Of a DNA stretch of 64,000 bases, positions 39,602-51,178 are shown in pieces. Each line of letters starts with the position of its first letter. Within the stretch, counting starts at the first letter, position 1. The stretch lies in contig CM067592.1 in assembly GCA_034336665.1 (NCBI GenBank), forward strand, positions 51,698,473 to 51,762,472. The letters are read 5' to 3'. Source of the DNA: Luscinia megarhynchos. Its lineage: Eukaryota > Chordata > Aves > Passeriformes > Turdidae. The translations under genes were made by a program, and so were the position numbers. The notes below the pieces were generated by a model, which was not told where the DNA came from, searched no databases, and worked only from the letters and a program-made list of their open reading frames with translations.

Positions 39602-41295
39602 GGAACAAAATTGAAGAGGATGAGTAACAAGAAACCACCTTCTTCTTTCTGTCAATGGTTGCTCCTGAATACATAGAATTTATGTTCCCACAAACAGTCT
39701 GAAAAGATATTGTCTTTAATTGGATTTCAAACCTATTTTTAAAGTGGCACATATTTATCTTCTTTAATTTTTCCTGGGAACATACTCTATGACTGTCTTG
39801 TTCTATGCTGGTGTCTTAAGTCTGACAATAGCAGTGGGCAGAATGGCGTCTAGGGAAAAAAAAAGAAAATCAGAAGAGAGTAGTATGGAAGTAGTTCATG
39901 TCATAGCAGAACCAAATGTGGTTTTTATCTGCTGTTGTGTTCACAAATATAGCTGAATTGGTGCACTGTGGGTTGGGAAAAAGGCTATTAACCACAACCC
40001 AAAAGGTACTACTTCCCTTCTTACTTATTTCCTCTCCACACAAGGATTAAAAAAGTGTTGTGTCTCTACCAAATTAACTAATAGCTTTCTCATACCTTCT
40101 CTCCATTAGTTAATACTATTCTGAGGATAACATTAACTATAAGATATTAATGCAAACTGCAAGCTTTTGGGGTAATTGTTAGTATCATTAGTGTCTTATA
40201 TGCACATTAACAAGACTTGGCTCAGTTGCATGGGTGGGAAGTATCCCCTGATACATCTGTGCAAACAATCCTTAACCTGGCCTAGTCTTTTCCTGATGGC
40301 AGAACAAATATTCATCTAACTACATATTTTTATATATAAATAAGTAAATTCTGTTTTCCTATGATAGGCTTTTGAAAGTGAAGTTCTTTAGAAGCATTGA
40401 TTCTCTTATAAAATAGTCTTGTGTTCATTGTGTGGGCAGTCAGGCAGAAGCAAATTCTAAAGAAAATGTGTTTTGTTTGCTCCAGGCACAGATACAGAGT
40501 CTTGAACAGCTTTATTACAAAGCATATGTGCATTTCAGAAAGAATCTATAGGTCTAAAAGCAGCTGCTGTTGTCTTATCTCAGAGCAGAAAACATACCAA
40601 AAGAATCAGTGGTCACTGATGTTTCCTTTGGGGCAGCTGGAAGATAAACACAACTGGCATAGAGGAAATATACAGTTTATCTGTAATAAATAAAAATCAA
40701 TGAGAAAGAGAACTGATCTGACAATAGGCTGAAATTAAACTGATATAATTTGGTGCAGTTCTGATAAAGGATGAATTAGGGAAAAATGCCTCACAAAACA
40801 CATTAAAAACTCTTGCTCTCTTTTTTAATATATTTATAAATACAGTGTAAATGAGTGTTTTATAAATACTGCTCTCTATTTGCTTAAAATCATAAGGTAC
40901 CACACAGCACATTAAAAAAGCATGCTTAAATTGTGGAATTTAAAAGATTGATTCATTTTAGAGCATGTTTTTAATAACAGCAAAGTGGGAGGACAAAATT
41001 GTTAAAATATTTATAATTGCCATAGTAGCATGCTGAGCAGAACAGAGATATCACTTTAATTATGACTGATTTTATAAGTGGGGAAAATACTTTTTTTTAT
41101 TTCACAAGCTCTATTGTGAACAGCAGTTGGTTCGGCCTTCAAGACCTTCCACAATTCTGTTATCCTGTTGCTTGGACAGGAAGCAGAAGAAGATTTGCTA
41201 ATTTGATGATGCTCTCTTTGCAATTAATGAAATCTTCTGAGCTTGGTCAATTTACTGACTTTATTTTTACTACATTGAATGTATCTTATATATAT

Positions 41296-41322
41296 ATGCA
41301 CACACATATGCAGTGTGTGCAT
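41296..41322. repeat. Perfect inverted repeat (10-bp arms)
   Basis: ATGCACACAC at 41296-41305 and GTGTGTGCAT at 41313-41322 are exact reverse complements around a 7-base loop (41306-41312). It may be only a product of the local alternating purine-pyrimidine sequence. Confidence 0.85.
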
Positions 41323-43389
41323 GCCTTGTCAGAATTCCACCTAGTATAAAGCTTTAATTTTTTTTCTTTTTTTCCCCCAAATGAACAGAGCATTTGGAAT
41401 ATGAGAAAGATAGTTTTAGATTTATCTAAAAAATCAAAGTCAATGCCAGTTTTTATATTGTTTTCATGTAACAAAGAGACTTATAGAAATGCACCACAGT
41501 TAATTTCTTAGTCCCATCAGACTAATCTACACTCTTGCATCAAAATTCCAAGTAACGGATTATTTAAATTTTCTAGTTGGTGGGAGTGATCTGAGGTTTG
41601 ATTAGCTTGATTATTTTTGAGGTGTTCCAATTATACCTAAAATACTATGTTCAATGTACACTGCAAACACTGGATAAAACTGTTAGTTTTGCAAGAAATT
41701 ATGGGCCTCATTCTTACAAAATAAGAGCTTCCATGACATTTTTCCTTATATCGCTTTCATTTTTTGTACAGAAATGGAAATAAAATGAAGGGCATGTTGA
41801 ATCTTAAATCTTTTTACTTTTCCAAAACCTTTTCAGAATTCGTGAAATGCTAGTCTCATAATTCTTTAGTAATTTTTACAATTTTGTCAAAAGACATTAG
41901 GAATTACTTGATAGCAGAAAATATTTGCTGGACAGATACCCAGGATGTATTTCATTCAAAATAATCATTCAAAATATAATAGAGTCAGGAAAGAATTCAT
42001 AATGCTGCTAGAGTTAAGTTCACAGACATCTTTTATACATTAAGAGATATATGCAGGGGATTGCACAGAATTTCTTTTGTAATTTCATTAAAACAACTTT
42101 ATCTCCTCCTATAACAGCAACCTTTATTCTATAGCAAAGTTACAAAAAATTTCAGAAAGCATCCTCAGGAGTTCATACACAGCAAAATATCATCAAATGG
42201 CTTAAGAGAGGTTCCAGAATTTCCTATCTTAAGCTTTCCAAACATGGATGCTCTTTCAGCAGAATATTTGTGTTCCTATCCAGTCATAACAGAGAATGAA
42301 CAAATGCCTGAACTTAAAGTTCTGAGACTGTAAATTCTGAGAGTGCAAATTCATAGGCTGAGGCTTGTAGGGGTGACAGGCATGAAAATTGAAATTAGTA
42401 CTTTTGAGGATTTTTAGAATGTTTTGTTACGAAAATAGAATATAGTACCTAACTGTCTGCCAGTACAGTATTTTAAAAAAATCTCTTGGTGTAGTAATTT
42501 ACATCTTGAGATTTTGTTTTTCTCTTTACAGACCAAAATTTAAAATGTATTAGTTTTAAGTGAAACAGAAAGAAGAGAATTCTTTTGATAGTCTGAAACA
42601 AGGCAAATGGAAACCAGGAGCATAAACAACATCTTTGAAAGGTTTGTTTAAAGTCCAGCTAATTACAGTTTAGGATCTTCTGACCAGAGTTCTTCAATAT
42701 CCACTGAATTAATTAGTATTTTAATAAAAAATGAGAAATATAGGTGCTTGAGCTTGGGTTCAGGGTGTTCAAGGATCACTGTGTAGAAAAAAATATTACT
42801 GATGTCAAGAGCATAATATTTGGTCCAGCACTTCTATTGTGGATTTGAGATACATGTTATTTTAGGAATGAAAGTAGTAAGCTCAAATGTTCAGCTCTGC
42901 AGACTGTGCATATAGTGATGAGTTTTTTCTGCTCTATTTTTGTTCTAAGTAGATCAGTATATTCTTATTTATTTATATTTTAGATGTAGCCAGTTAATTT
43001 AAATACTTCTTTTTGGATAATGAGCCATTTGGTTGGCTTGCTTGTAAAGCAGTAATGGAAAATTGCATTTACTTTTATCAGCCAGTTCAGTTTTCTGTCC
43101 TTGAATTTCAGCAATAGTTGTGAATCAGTCATGCAGCATCTTCTGTAAGGTTATTGATATGCTGCAGCTGCACAACTCCCTGAGGCAAATATATGGAGAT
43201 GGAACTCAAAAGCCCAAAGGAGGAAATCACTGTAAGAGAAGAGAGGTGGAAAACAAGTGCTGGTCAAAGTGAGAGTCTACATGAAGAAATAATTCTCCAG
43301 CAGCAGCACAAAATAACTTTAAGATCCTGAACGCTACTTGTGGGTGAAATATTGGGAATAATACATTAGAGACATAAATGAGGTTTTGG

Positions 43390-43850
43390 GGTGGGGTGAG
43401 GCGTGCTGTGCATACCTAATGCTTCATGCCCTGAAGTGAATCAGCCAGCTGCAAAGGCCAGGACAGCCTGTCCCAGGGCTGCCTGAGAGCACACAGTGCC
43501 CTCAGAAACCCCTCTGGGTGCAGCTCCTCTCCCACAGACTCATAAAACTCTCCCGAACCTTTCGCAGGAGTCTCCTCTCGACATTTTGGTAGTTCTCAGG
43601 GAGCTGTGAGACGAGCGAGTTCGCAGGCTGTGTTTGGGGGCTGCAGGTTGTGCTGCCAGGGGTGATGGTGCAGCACGTGCCATGGATCAGTTCCTCTTGC
43701 CTGCATGGCAGGACACGAGCCAGGCAGTGGAGGAGAGCCCTGCCTATCCCCGGCAATGAGGGAATGTGCTGTGGGTAGCCCTGCTCAGGCACAAATGGGC
43801 CAGTGCTCCCCATCACTACCATTCTGCTTTGTGGCCTAAGGCCCCTTTAT
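43390..43850 (-). other. GC-rich patch with a 106-codon open frame, origin unknown
   Basis: A sharp rise in G+C inside AT-rich DNA. The minus strand has an open frame at 43502-43822 from an ATG, with parts reading LPGIGRALLHCLARVLPCRQ and NYQNVERRLLRKVRES. The next frame continues in a protein-like way (EELHPEGFLRALCALRQPWD) toward 43400, which suggests a coding-derived sequence with one frame break. No family is recognised and no intron or poly-A tail is visible. Possible explanations are a decayed processed pseudogene, an unrecognised retroelement piece, or chance in GC-rich DNA. Confidence 0.35.
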
Positions 43851-46800
43851 ATCCTGCTCTTCCATTTCAGACATATAAAGGATTTTTAAAATATAATCCT
43901 ATTAATGCATTATGTAAAGTCTACGTATTTGTATGTTTCAGTGCTTGCAATATTGGATGCTTGGTTTGTAAATATGATGAAAGGTGGATGGACAAATATG
44001 ATTCTCAGATAATGCAGTTTAATATAACTCTGAAAGGAATATCAAAATCAAATGGTCTTTAAAGAACAGATGATACCATCACTTACTGCTATTCTGACTA
44101 CAACATGGTGCTGTTGCTCACTTAAGTTCCACTCTATTGACACCATCTTGAATAGGAAGCCATCAAAATCAATTAGCAGTAGAATTTATTAATATCAGCT
44201 GAACAAATAAAATCAATGGCAGTAGAAAACAAATAAAAATGCTAATCTACAAAATTCTGCTATGTCAAATATATGCCAGTTAAAATTAATGTAGGGAATA
44301 TATGCTGTTTTTGAGACCAAGAACACAGAAGTGAATAAGGTCTTTCTTATTACTTCATATTAGAAATTATATATTTTCTTATAATAAAATATTTATTATA
44401 GTGACATGAAAATTGTTTAAAAATGGATGTTGGTAGGTAATCGTCCACTTCATGTAAACCTCAGGATGTCAAATAAGACATATGAGTTATTTGATTAATT
44501 TATGCATGTTTCTGAACTATCATTGCAACATTTATGTGATTCTCTATTAAAATTCAGATTGTGATTCAAATTCTTCTTCCTCTGTTCAGTTTCATGTATG
44601 AAATACATTTTGTGGTGATTCTAGACAAATGACTGAGAGTTATTCTTTAAGTTGTATTTACAGAGTGCCCAAGGCTTGTAAGGCAGAACTTTTGAACTTC
44701 TGTATTTTGAGTTTGATCACTGTTCAACTTACTTGAAAATTACTCGTGGGATGAGTTCTGAGTCCTGCTGACAGCCAGTCTATATGTCAATTCTATTGTT
44801 GTGTACTATAGGTGCCAAGGCAAGCTAAAAATATTAATAAAATACACAAAAAAAGTGTAGTCTTATGCTTAACCCTCCAGGGACTTATTAAATCCAGAAA
44901 ACTCGCTGCTGGATTGTATCAAATGACAATGATTTTCAGGATATTAATCTCTAGCTATGTAATTATTCAGTTTTGGTAGGGCTCACATACAGTTGTTATG
45001 TCTGGTCAATGATTTTTCTGCTCTGACAAATCCAACAGGGTTATTAACTCTCACAGCTGCCTCCAGCCTCATCAGAGTTCTAGACTACTCAATAAGTCCA
45101 AGGCATTAGAGCAAAAGTATGTGTTTCAGTCCCTTTTTTCTTGTGATAGGTCATATTTTGTCGCTTCACATTCCTGGCTTTTTCACATTTTTAACACTTT
45201 GATAACTCTTATATTTTTTGTGGTTTTTCCCTTAAACACTAGCAATACAAAAACTTCCCAGAGGAGAAAAGCAGACAAAGAAAAGGAATATTCATTTGAA
45301 TCAATCTCAAGATTATTTCTTCTAAGAATATTTAAGTTGCTGCCGAACAAACTTATCTATAATTTTGAGACTTGCTCTTTGGATTTTTTGGGGCTTGGTG
45401 GTTTTTTTTTGCTTTGCTTTTTTCAGTTCAGAGAAACCTTAAAGAAGTCTGTATGGTTATAACATGCTCATAGAGAAGACCACAAGAAAAAGTATTCAGT
45501 AGAAAACTCTCTTGAGATTAATGCTTGTCAGTGTTCTTCAACTTGAAGATCACTAAAATGGTTTCCATGGAGCTGCAAATTCTTCAAATGGCAAACTCAA
45601 GTCTATGAACAATCATCTTTATTCTCATAGGAGCTCTGGTGACTTCTTCTCTCTGGCTGTCATGCCAGACATGGGTGTAGCACAGCCTCTCCCTGCTGCT
45701 GGAGGTTCAGACACCTGGCAAGGGATCCATCTCACACAACCGTTGTGCAGCTGTGAGAACTACTGCCCAGGCACCTCACTTTTTCTTCTCTCAGGACCTA
45801 CTTCTGAGCACAGGTCTCTGCCTGAGTCACGTCACAGGGATGCTGTGTCCAGCCTCACACTGCCTTGACTCTGGCTGACTTGGCAACCTGCATTTATCCT
45901 GCTTCATGGTTGGTGTGGCAGACACAAGTGCCTCAGTCCCCCCTGTCACTATCCCAGCCCCACACTGGTGTCCTCATTTGGATATTGTGGACTGTGCTGT
46001 CCTCAGTGGCCTGCTGCCCCTGCCACCCCTGGGATGTCAGCACACGTTCACCTTCCCTGGCAGAGCAGACTGACCCTTCTGCTTCCTGCCATGTGTGCAG
46101 AAGGCTGCCAGCTAGAGCAATTTAGTCTAAAGAAATAACAGTCAGGAGAAGTGGGAGTGCTTTCCAATGTGTTCTGCCCAAGCATGCAATCAGAAAAAAA
46201 ATGGCAGAAGTATGAGATATATTTTATCATTTTTCTGGTTGTGCATTGTTGGTACCTGGCAAGTAAATCCAGAGCTAAATTCCATTTCCGATATTTCCCA
46301 TCGAATGAGAATTGTCTGGGGATTTTGCCTCACAAAGATAATTTGGTCGCCTAGCAATTTCATAAAAAAAGTCAACATTTTTTCTTTAAATAGTATGGTT
46401 TTCCTCAGCTAAGGTTTCTAGAGGATAAAGACATGAAATATGCCAACAGAAATGACATCCTTCATTTGAATTTAATCTTTGACATTTCCCATGAAAGTGG
46501 CTGAGCTAAGATATTAACATATGTTGGCAGAGGTCTGAAGTAATTAAAATGTACAAGAGAAGCTGTTAACAAAACAAAAAAGAGAATAGCTTGTAAATAT
46601 TATGCTCAAAAAGTTCTTTGATACAAGTGTTGTTGACAACATCTGCTTTTAGACAGGAAAACAGAATAAGTGTGAAGGCATAAGAAACTTATGATTTTTA
46701 CATATGGATAAAGCTACACATAACACAACATAATATGGTGTTTTGTGTATCCTCCTGAACTCCAAAAGGGGATAAGAATCATGTGAACAAAATAAGGTGT

Positions 46801-47997
46801 GCCTTACTGGCACATAGGCCACTACACTTGGAGTCTTTCCTTGTTTCTCAGTGGCTCTGGATTTTAGTGCTAGTTTACGTCTGGTTTAGATCTGAGATAT
46901 AAACTGAGAAAGTGTGACAAAATACTGAAATGGGCACTGGCACTGTGTTGGAAAGAACTACATGTGGCAGCTGAGGATGTCATAGCTGAAGCATTGAAGT
47001 TTTCTGTTGTCCCAGTATCTTCAGCAGAGCAGTAAAGAAAGAATAACATCTAAAAGCAAGTGATCCTCTTTCCCTTTCCACATAGTCTCCTTTCAGTTGA
47101 ATCTACTTTGTTTGATTCTGTAGTCCCATCATAGTCTTATGCACGATTCTTATCTTCCTCAGCAGAACTGCATGAGATAAGATTTATCCTGTGATTGTGA
47201 TCCACAAAACACCTGTATGAGACGGCTGCTATTGGACTGACTGGGAAACAAACCTAGAAGGTCTTTTCTCATATCCTCTGTATAAAGTTAGTTATGAAGG
47301 TAGATACTAAACTGATGTCAACTGCAATTGATTGGGACTGTTCATGATACTCATGATAGAAATTGTTTGGTTGACTTATGATATCATTGTTTTAGTGAAA
47401 AAAATTATTTTTTGCAATTTTGAAATGTTCAGAAAACAGATTGCTTATTTACCTTCAAAAAGTTACACAAAAAAAAATATTTAAAATCTTAATAAGTGTT
47501 TGTGTTATCAGAACTAATTTAAAATTCTCTTCTAAGCCCTTTATCCATTTTGAAATTTTTAATCATTATGCTTGCTTTAAGTTGATAAGGGACCTATATT
47601 TCTCTGTTTTAGGATTGTTTTGTACTTGGCAATTTTCTCCACCATACATCTCCTTCCTAATGGGAATAGAAATATAACTAGCACATTCTTGTATGGATTA
47701 AAGTTTCACTGATCAGCTTAACTAGTCCAGTGAGAATCAAATAAACAGCAGGCAGAGGCTGAGTAGAAAAACTCTTAGGTACCCTGATCTATTCTGAAGT
47801 GACTGGCACCAATGGGGAGACTATTAGAAATACTTAGAAGGTCACAATTTATGTTAGGAATGGTTGTAAGGAGGAAATATGAGTAGTGTTGACCTCCTTA
47901 AAGAGAAGTCTGGATATTTATGCGTTTAGAACTCCTCAAAGCTCAGCAGAAAAAATGCACATTCAGTCCTGAGCTCCAACACACAATTTCATTAACT
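43851..47997. other. Unique DNA with one GC-rich patch
   Basis: The stretch 45640-46110 is clearly richer in G and C than its neighbours, with C-rich plus-strand text and two end-to-end open frames that have no motif. The rest is AT-rich with nothing recognised. Confidence 0.4.
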
Positions 47998-48084
47998 GGC
48001 ATCCCTGCCCATGGCAAAGGGGATTGCCACTAGATGATTTTTAAGGTTCCTTAAAACCCAAATCATTGTATGATTCTGTGATTT
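47998..48084 (+). mobile_element. CR1 LINE 3' tail
   Basis: 'ggcatccctgcccatggcaa', then 'actagatgatttttaaggtt', then 'aacccaaatcattg', ending 'tatgattctgtgattta'. About 87 bases, plus strand, extremely 5'-truncated. Confidence 0.9.
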
Positions 48085-48520
48085 ATTGTGTCTAATTGTT
48101 TGGCTTGCAGCTGAACTTCATTAACTAAACTGAATGTTGGTATTCATGGGAAAGAAACAGGTTTTCAGATTGCACTGACCATTTAATAGGGTGATCTTGA
48201 GATACCGAAGATCTGTTTATTAATATTCTGTCTACTTTTATTTTTTTTCTGCTGAACTCACACTTAGATTAGAAACAGAGTTGCACTTAGGCTGTTTGTG
48301 TCTTTGCAAGATCCATAATAACTTTACATGGTGCAGGAGTATAAGCCTGGGGTTATATTCTTGAATGTCCTTCTTCTAGTGAAAAAACTGCTCAAGGGCA
48401 CAAAAATAATATCTGCTGTAGAAAAAGGAGACAAACACATTTTTTATGCTTCACGGATGGTAGAAATACCCTCTGCTTTTCCAGCTGTAATTGCCTTCTG
48501 AAAAAATTCTTTCCTTCACT

Positions 48521-48525
<5 letters not shown>

Positions 48526-48567
<42 letters not shown>
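48526..48567. repeat. T42 homopolymer
   Basis: Forty-two consecutive T, the longest pure homopolymer in the window. On the minus strand it would be a poly-A, but no AATAAA signal or recognisable retrocopy lies just to its right. Confidence 0.95.
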
Positions 48568-48568
<1 letters not shown>

Positions 48569-48984
48569 AGTAGGAACTCATCTTTACTTTGCTTTCCAGT
48601 GCTGGATCAGCTGATTATGCAGAGTAATTAAAACAATTACTAATGCAGGATGTATCACTGCAGAATTTGTTTTATTTTTAAAAACAAAAATAATTTTACT
48701 ATTTTTTGGCAGGGGGAGGGGAATCAGAGATATTTGGAAGTATAAACAAGTACCTTAAGTGAAGAAATAGTAAAGGAGGAAGGACTGCAATGTTTCTGGT
48801 TGATGTGAGCCCCTAACACAAACTAGAGACACATAAAATGTAGGTTATAAGGAAAGGTATTATTTTCCTGGTAGCTATTTCATTGATTAAAAAGCATATT
48901 CGGTAGTCTCAAATTTGTGATGGAATCCTAATGGGAATATCCTTAACTCTAGGAACAGTAGAGAAAACTTAAAGGCTCAATCGA

Positions 48985-49052
48985 TGGTAGTGGGGCTTGA
49001 GCTAGGTGATCTTTAAGATCCCTCACAACCCAAACAATTCTACAATTCTGTA
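48985..49052 (+). mobile_element. CR1 LINE 3' tail
   Basis: 'gagctaggtgatctttaaga', then 'tccctcacaacccaaacaat', then 'tctacaattctgta'. This is the last 70 or so bases of a CR1, plus strand, about 1 kb after another tail in the same orientation. Confidence 0.85.
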
Positions 49053-50372
49053 TACATTAGGATGTTGACTTTACAGCTCAGACTCATGACATGCTTAGAA
49101 CCTGGGCTGGACTGGCAGTAAACAACTCAAAGCATGGAAAGGGCTCTCAAGAGGTCCTTGTAATTCAGTGAAACCAAAGTCACAACAAAGGTTTCCTTCA
49201 GGCGATAAATTTGGACCAGTATTCAGAGATTTTTTCTTCCACAGCTGTCTGTCTGGAACACACTCATCAGCTCAAGAGCTGCAGGGTTTTCAGTCTGATG
49301 TCAGAGCAGGTACTGGCTACTTGCCTTTTCAGTAAAAAGTTATCCATGACCACCTAAAGTTTTTTTTTCCTGAAAATAATATTATCCGTGACACTGTTTC
49401 TTCAAGAAAGCAATTTAGGATCTACAGTGAAGTTACCAGAAGCTTCATCTTGTATCAGTTATCAATTCTCAGTTGGGAAAAAAAATACATCAGGATATGA
49501 TACCTGGAGACATACAGGTGAAAGGTGGGATGGAAGGTGGTGGAGTGTTGCTGATATCCAGATCTGTTCCTGCTTTCCTCAGTTAACCACTGGGCAGCAG
49601 CAGTGCAAGTAACACAAAAAAGTGTTTGCTAAATGAATGTGAAAAATCCTGCCTGGTTGGCTTCTTTCTTGGCACAGTGCTTCAAGGCAGCAGTGCCTCA
49701 GCAGGAAAAATGGCTAGGGTTTAAAACAGCTGAGCTTTTCTGTGGTGCTCTCTCCACGCATCCAGTAGTGCTGGGGTTGAGATGGGAGTCTGTGTAGGAG
49801 TCAGAACTTTTCAGGCTCCTAATCTGTCCCTCCTCTTGACAGCTTTCTGACACTGTGTTTTACTTGTACTTTTTATGTCCTTCAAATAAATTTCAGAAGG
49901 AATAGATTGGCTAGAAATGCTTTTTTTTTGTTTTTCCTGCCCTCTTTACTGCAGTGCAAAGGGATTACATCTATAGAAATATATGGCAAGTACCATTCAC
50001 ATCAGGGAGTAAAAAAACCTTTTTGGTGGAAAAAATAAGGGAGTGCTAGATAGATGATGAGCTTGACCAGAATCTGTGTTTTGGGAACCTATAAGAGCAT
50101 ATGACAAAGAATCTATAGATACACAGTAACTGCTTTGGACCTAAGGAAGTCACCCTGTTCTGGCACACTTTTTTTGACAAGAGCCAGCAGGAAGCAACAG
50201 ACAAGGAGATTGGGACTGAAGCTTCTTTTCACAAAGCACTGACTAGAACCAGAATGGATATAGTCACTTTTGATATTAATTATGGGGAATGAAACCATAT
50301 GCTCACACTTCATCTCTGCAGTTAAACATATACAAGCACAGAAATTCATAATTTTCCATGTATTTTTGGATT
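49053..50372. other. Unique DNA, no gene seen
   Basis: Mixed composition with no recognised repeat. The open frames at 49388-49612 (plus) and 50113-50376 (minus) lack motifs and splice context. Confidence 0.45.
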
Positions 50373-50466
50373 TCATAGAATAATAGAATTGTTTGAGGGG
50401 AAAGGAACCTTAAAGACCATTTGGTCCCAAACCTCTTGTCATGGGCAGACACCTACTAAAGACCAG
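50373..50466 (-). mobile_element. CR1 LINE 3' tail
   Basis: Reverse complement of the CR1 end: 'tcatagaataatagaattg', then 'ggaaccttaaagaccatttg', 'gtcccaaacc', 'catgggcagacacct' and 'gaccag'. About 94 bases. Confidence 0.9.
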
Positions 50467-51079
50467 CACTCTTTCCAATGCAGGTAAGGCACATATCAGA
50501 GGTGCTGAAGACTTGCCATCCTGACCCGCCCTACAAATGAAGAATATACTGACACAGGGAAACAGCTTCAAAAAGGAATATCAAGGGTTACCTAACCCAC
50601 AAAATCTAGTGGTGAAACTATTTCTCCTCCAGGACAGGGTGGGTCACAGAGAAATCAGATGAATCAATGTGAAGGAACATCTGGGTTTAGTGGTGAAACT
50701 CACCAACAATTGCATCCTCTGATCTCGTTTATTCTATTTTTGTCTGGATTTTGAATTTTTGTTTTCAGTTTTCTTTGGTTTTATCTGAGAAAAAACATTG
50801 ACAGGTCAGAAAAAAAATACATATGCCAAACAGTTTTAAGTTTTCTGTGCCCAGAAGAAGAATTCTCATTCACCTGATGCTACAACAGATAGTCCATATA
50901 CAGACTTTTTAAATTTGTGTCTCTGCTTTCATGTTCTTTGCTTTGTTTTGTTTTTTTAATTGCCAGCTTTAGTATATTTCAAATTTGCAGTCGTACAGTA
51001 GACTAAAATACAGCCCTTGGCTTTGCTACATCACTATATGTTCCTAAGTACTGGTTTTAAACAGAGTTTACCAGCTCTT

Positions 51080-51178
51080 GGTTGGTTTTTTTTGGTGTTT
51101 TTGGGTTTTTTCCTTTTTTTTTTGGTTTTTTGTTTGTTTGTTTGTTTTTGTTTGTTTGTTTGTTTTGGGTTTTTTTTT
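51080..51178. repeat. T/G low-complexity region with (TTTG)n
   Basis: About 100 bases of only T and G (plus two C), including (TTTG) runs at 51131-51163. The long open frames over it on both strands (Phe/Leu/Val on plus, Lys/Gln/Asn on minus) are artefacts of the repeat. Confidence 0.9.

Larger units (their letters stand above)
35932..43389. other. Unique AT-rich DNA, no gene seen
   Basis: Seven kilobases with no recognised repeat except an A-rich tract at 39575-39601 and a small inverted repeat at 41296-41322. Open frames are short and lack motifs. A slightly GC-richer patch lies at 37250-37440. Confidence 0.45.
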
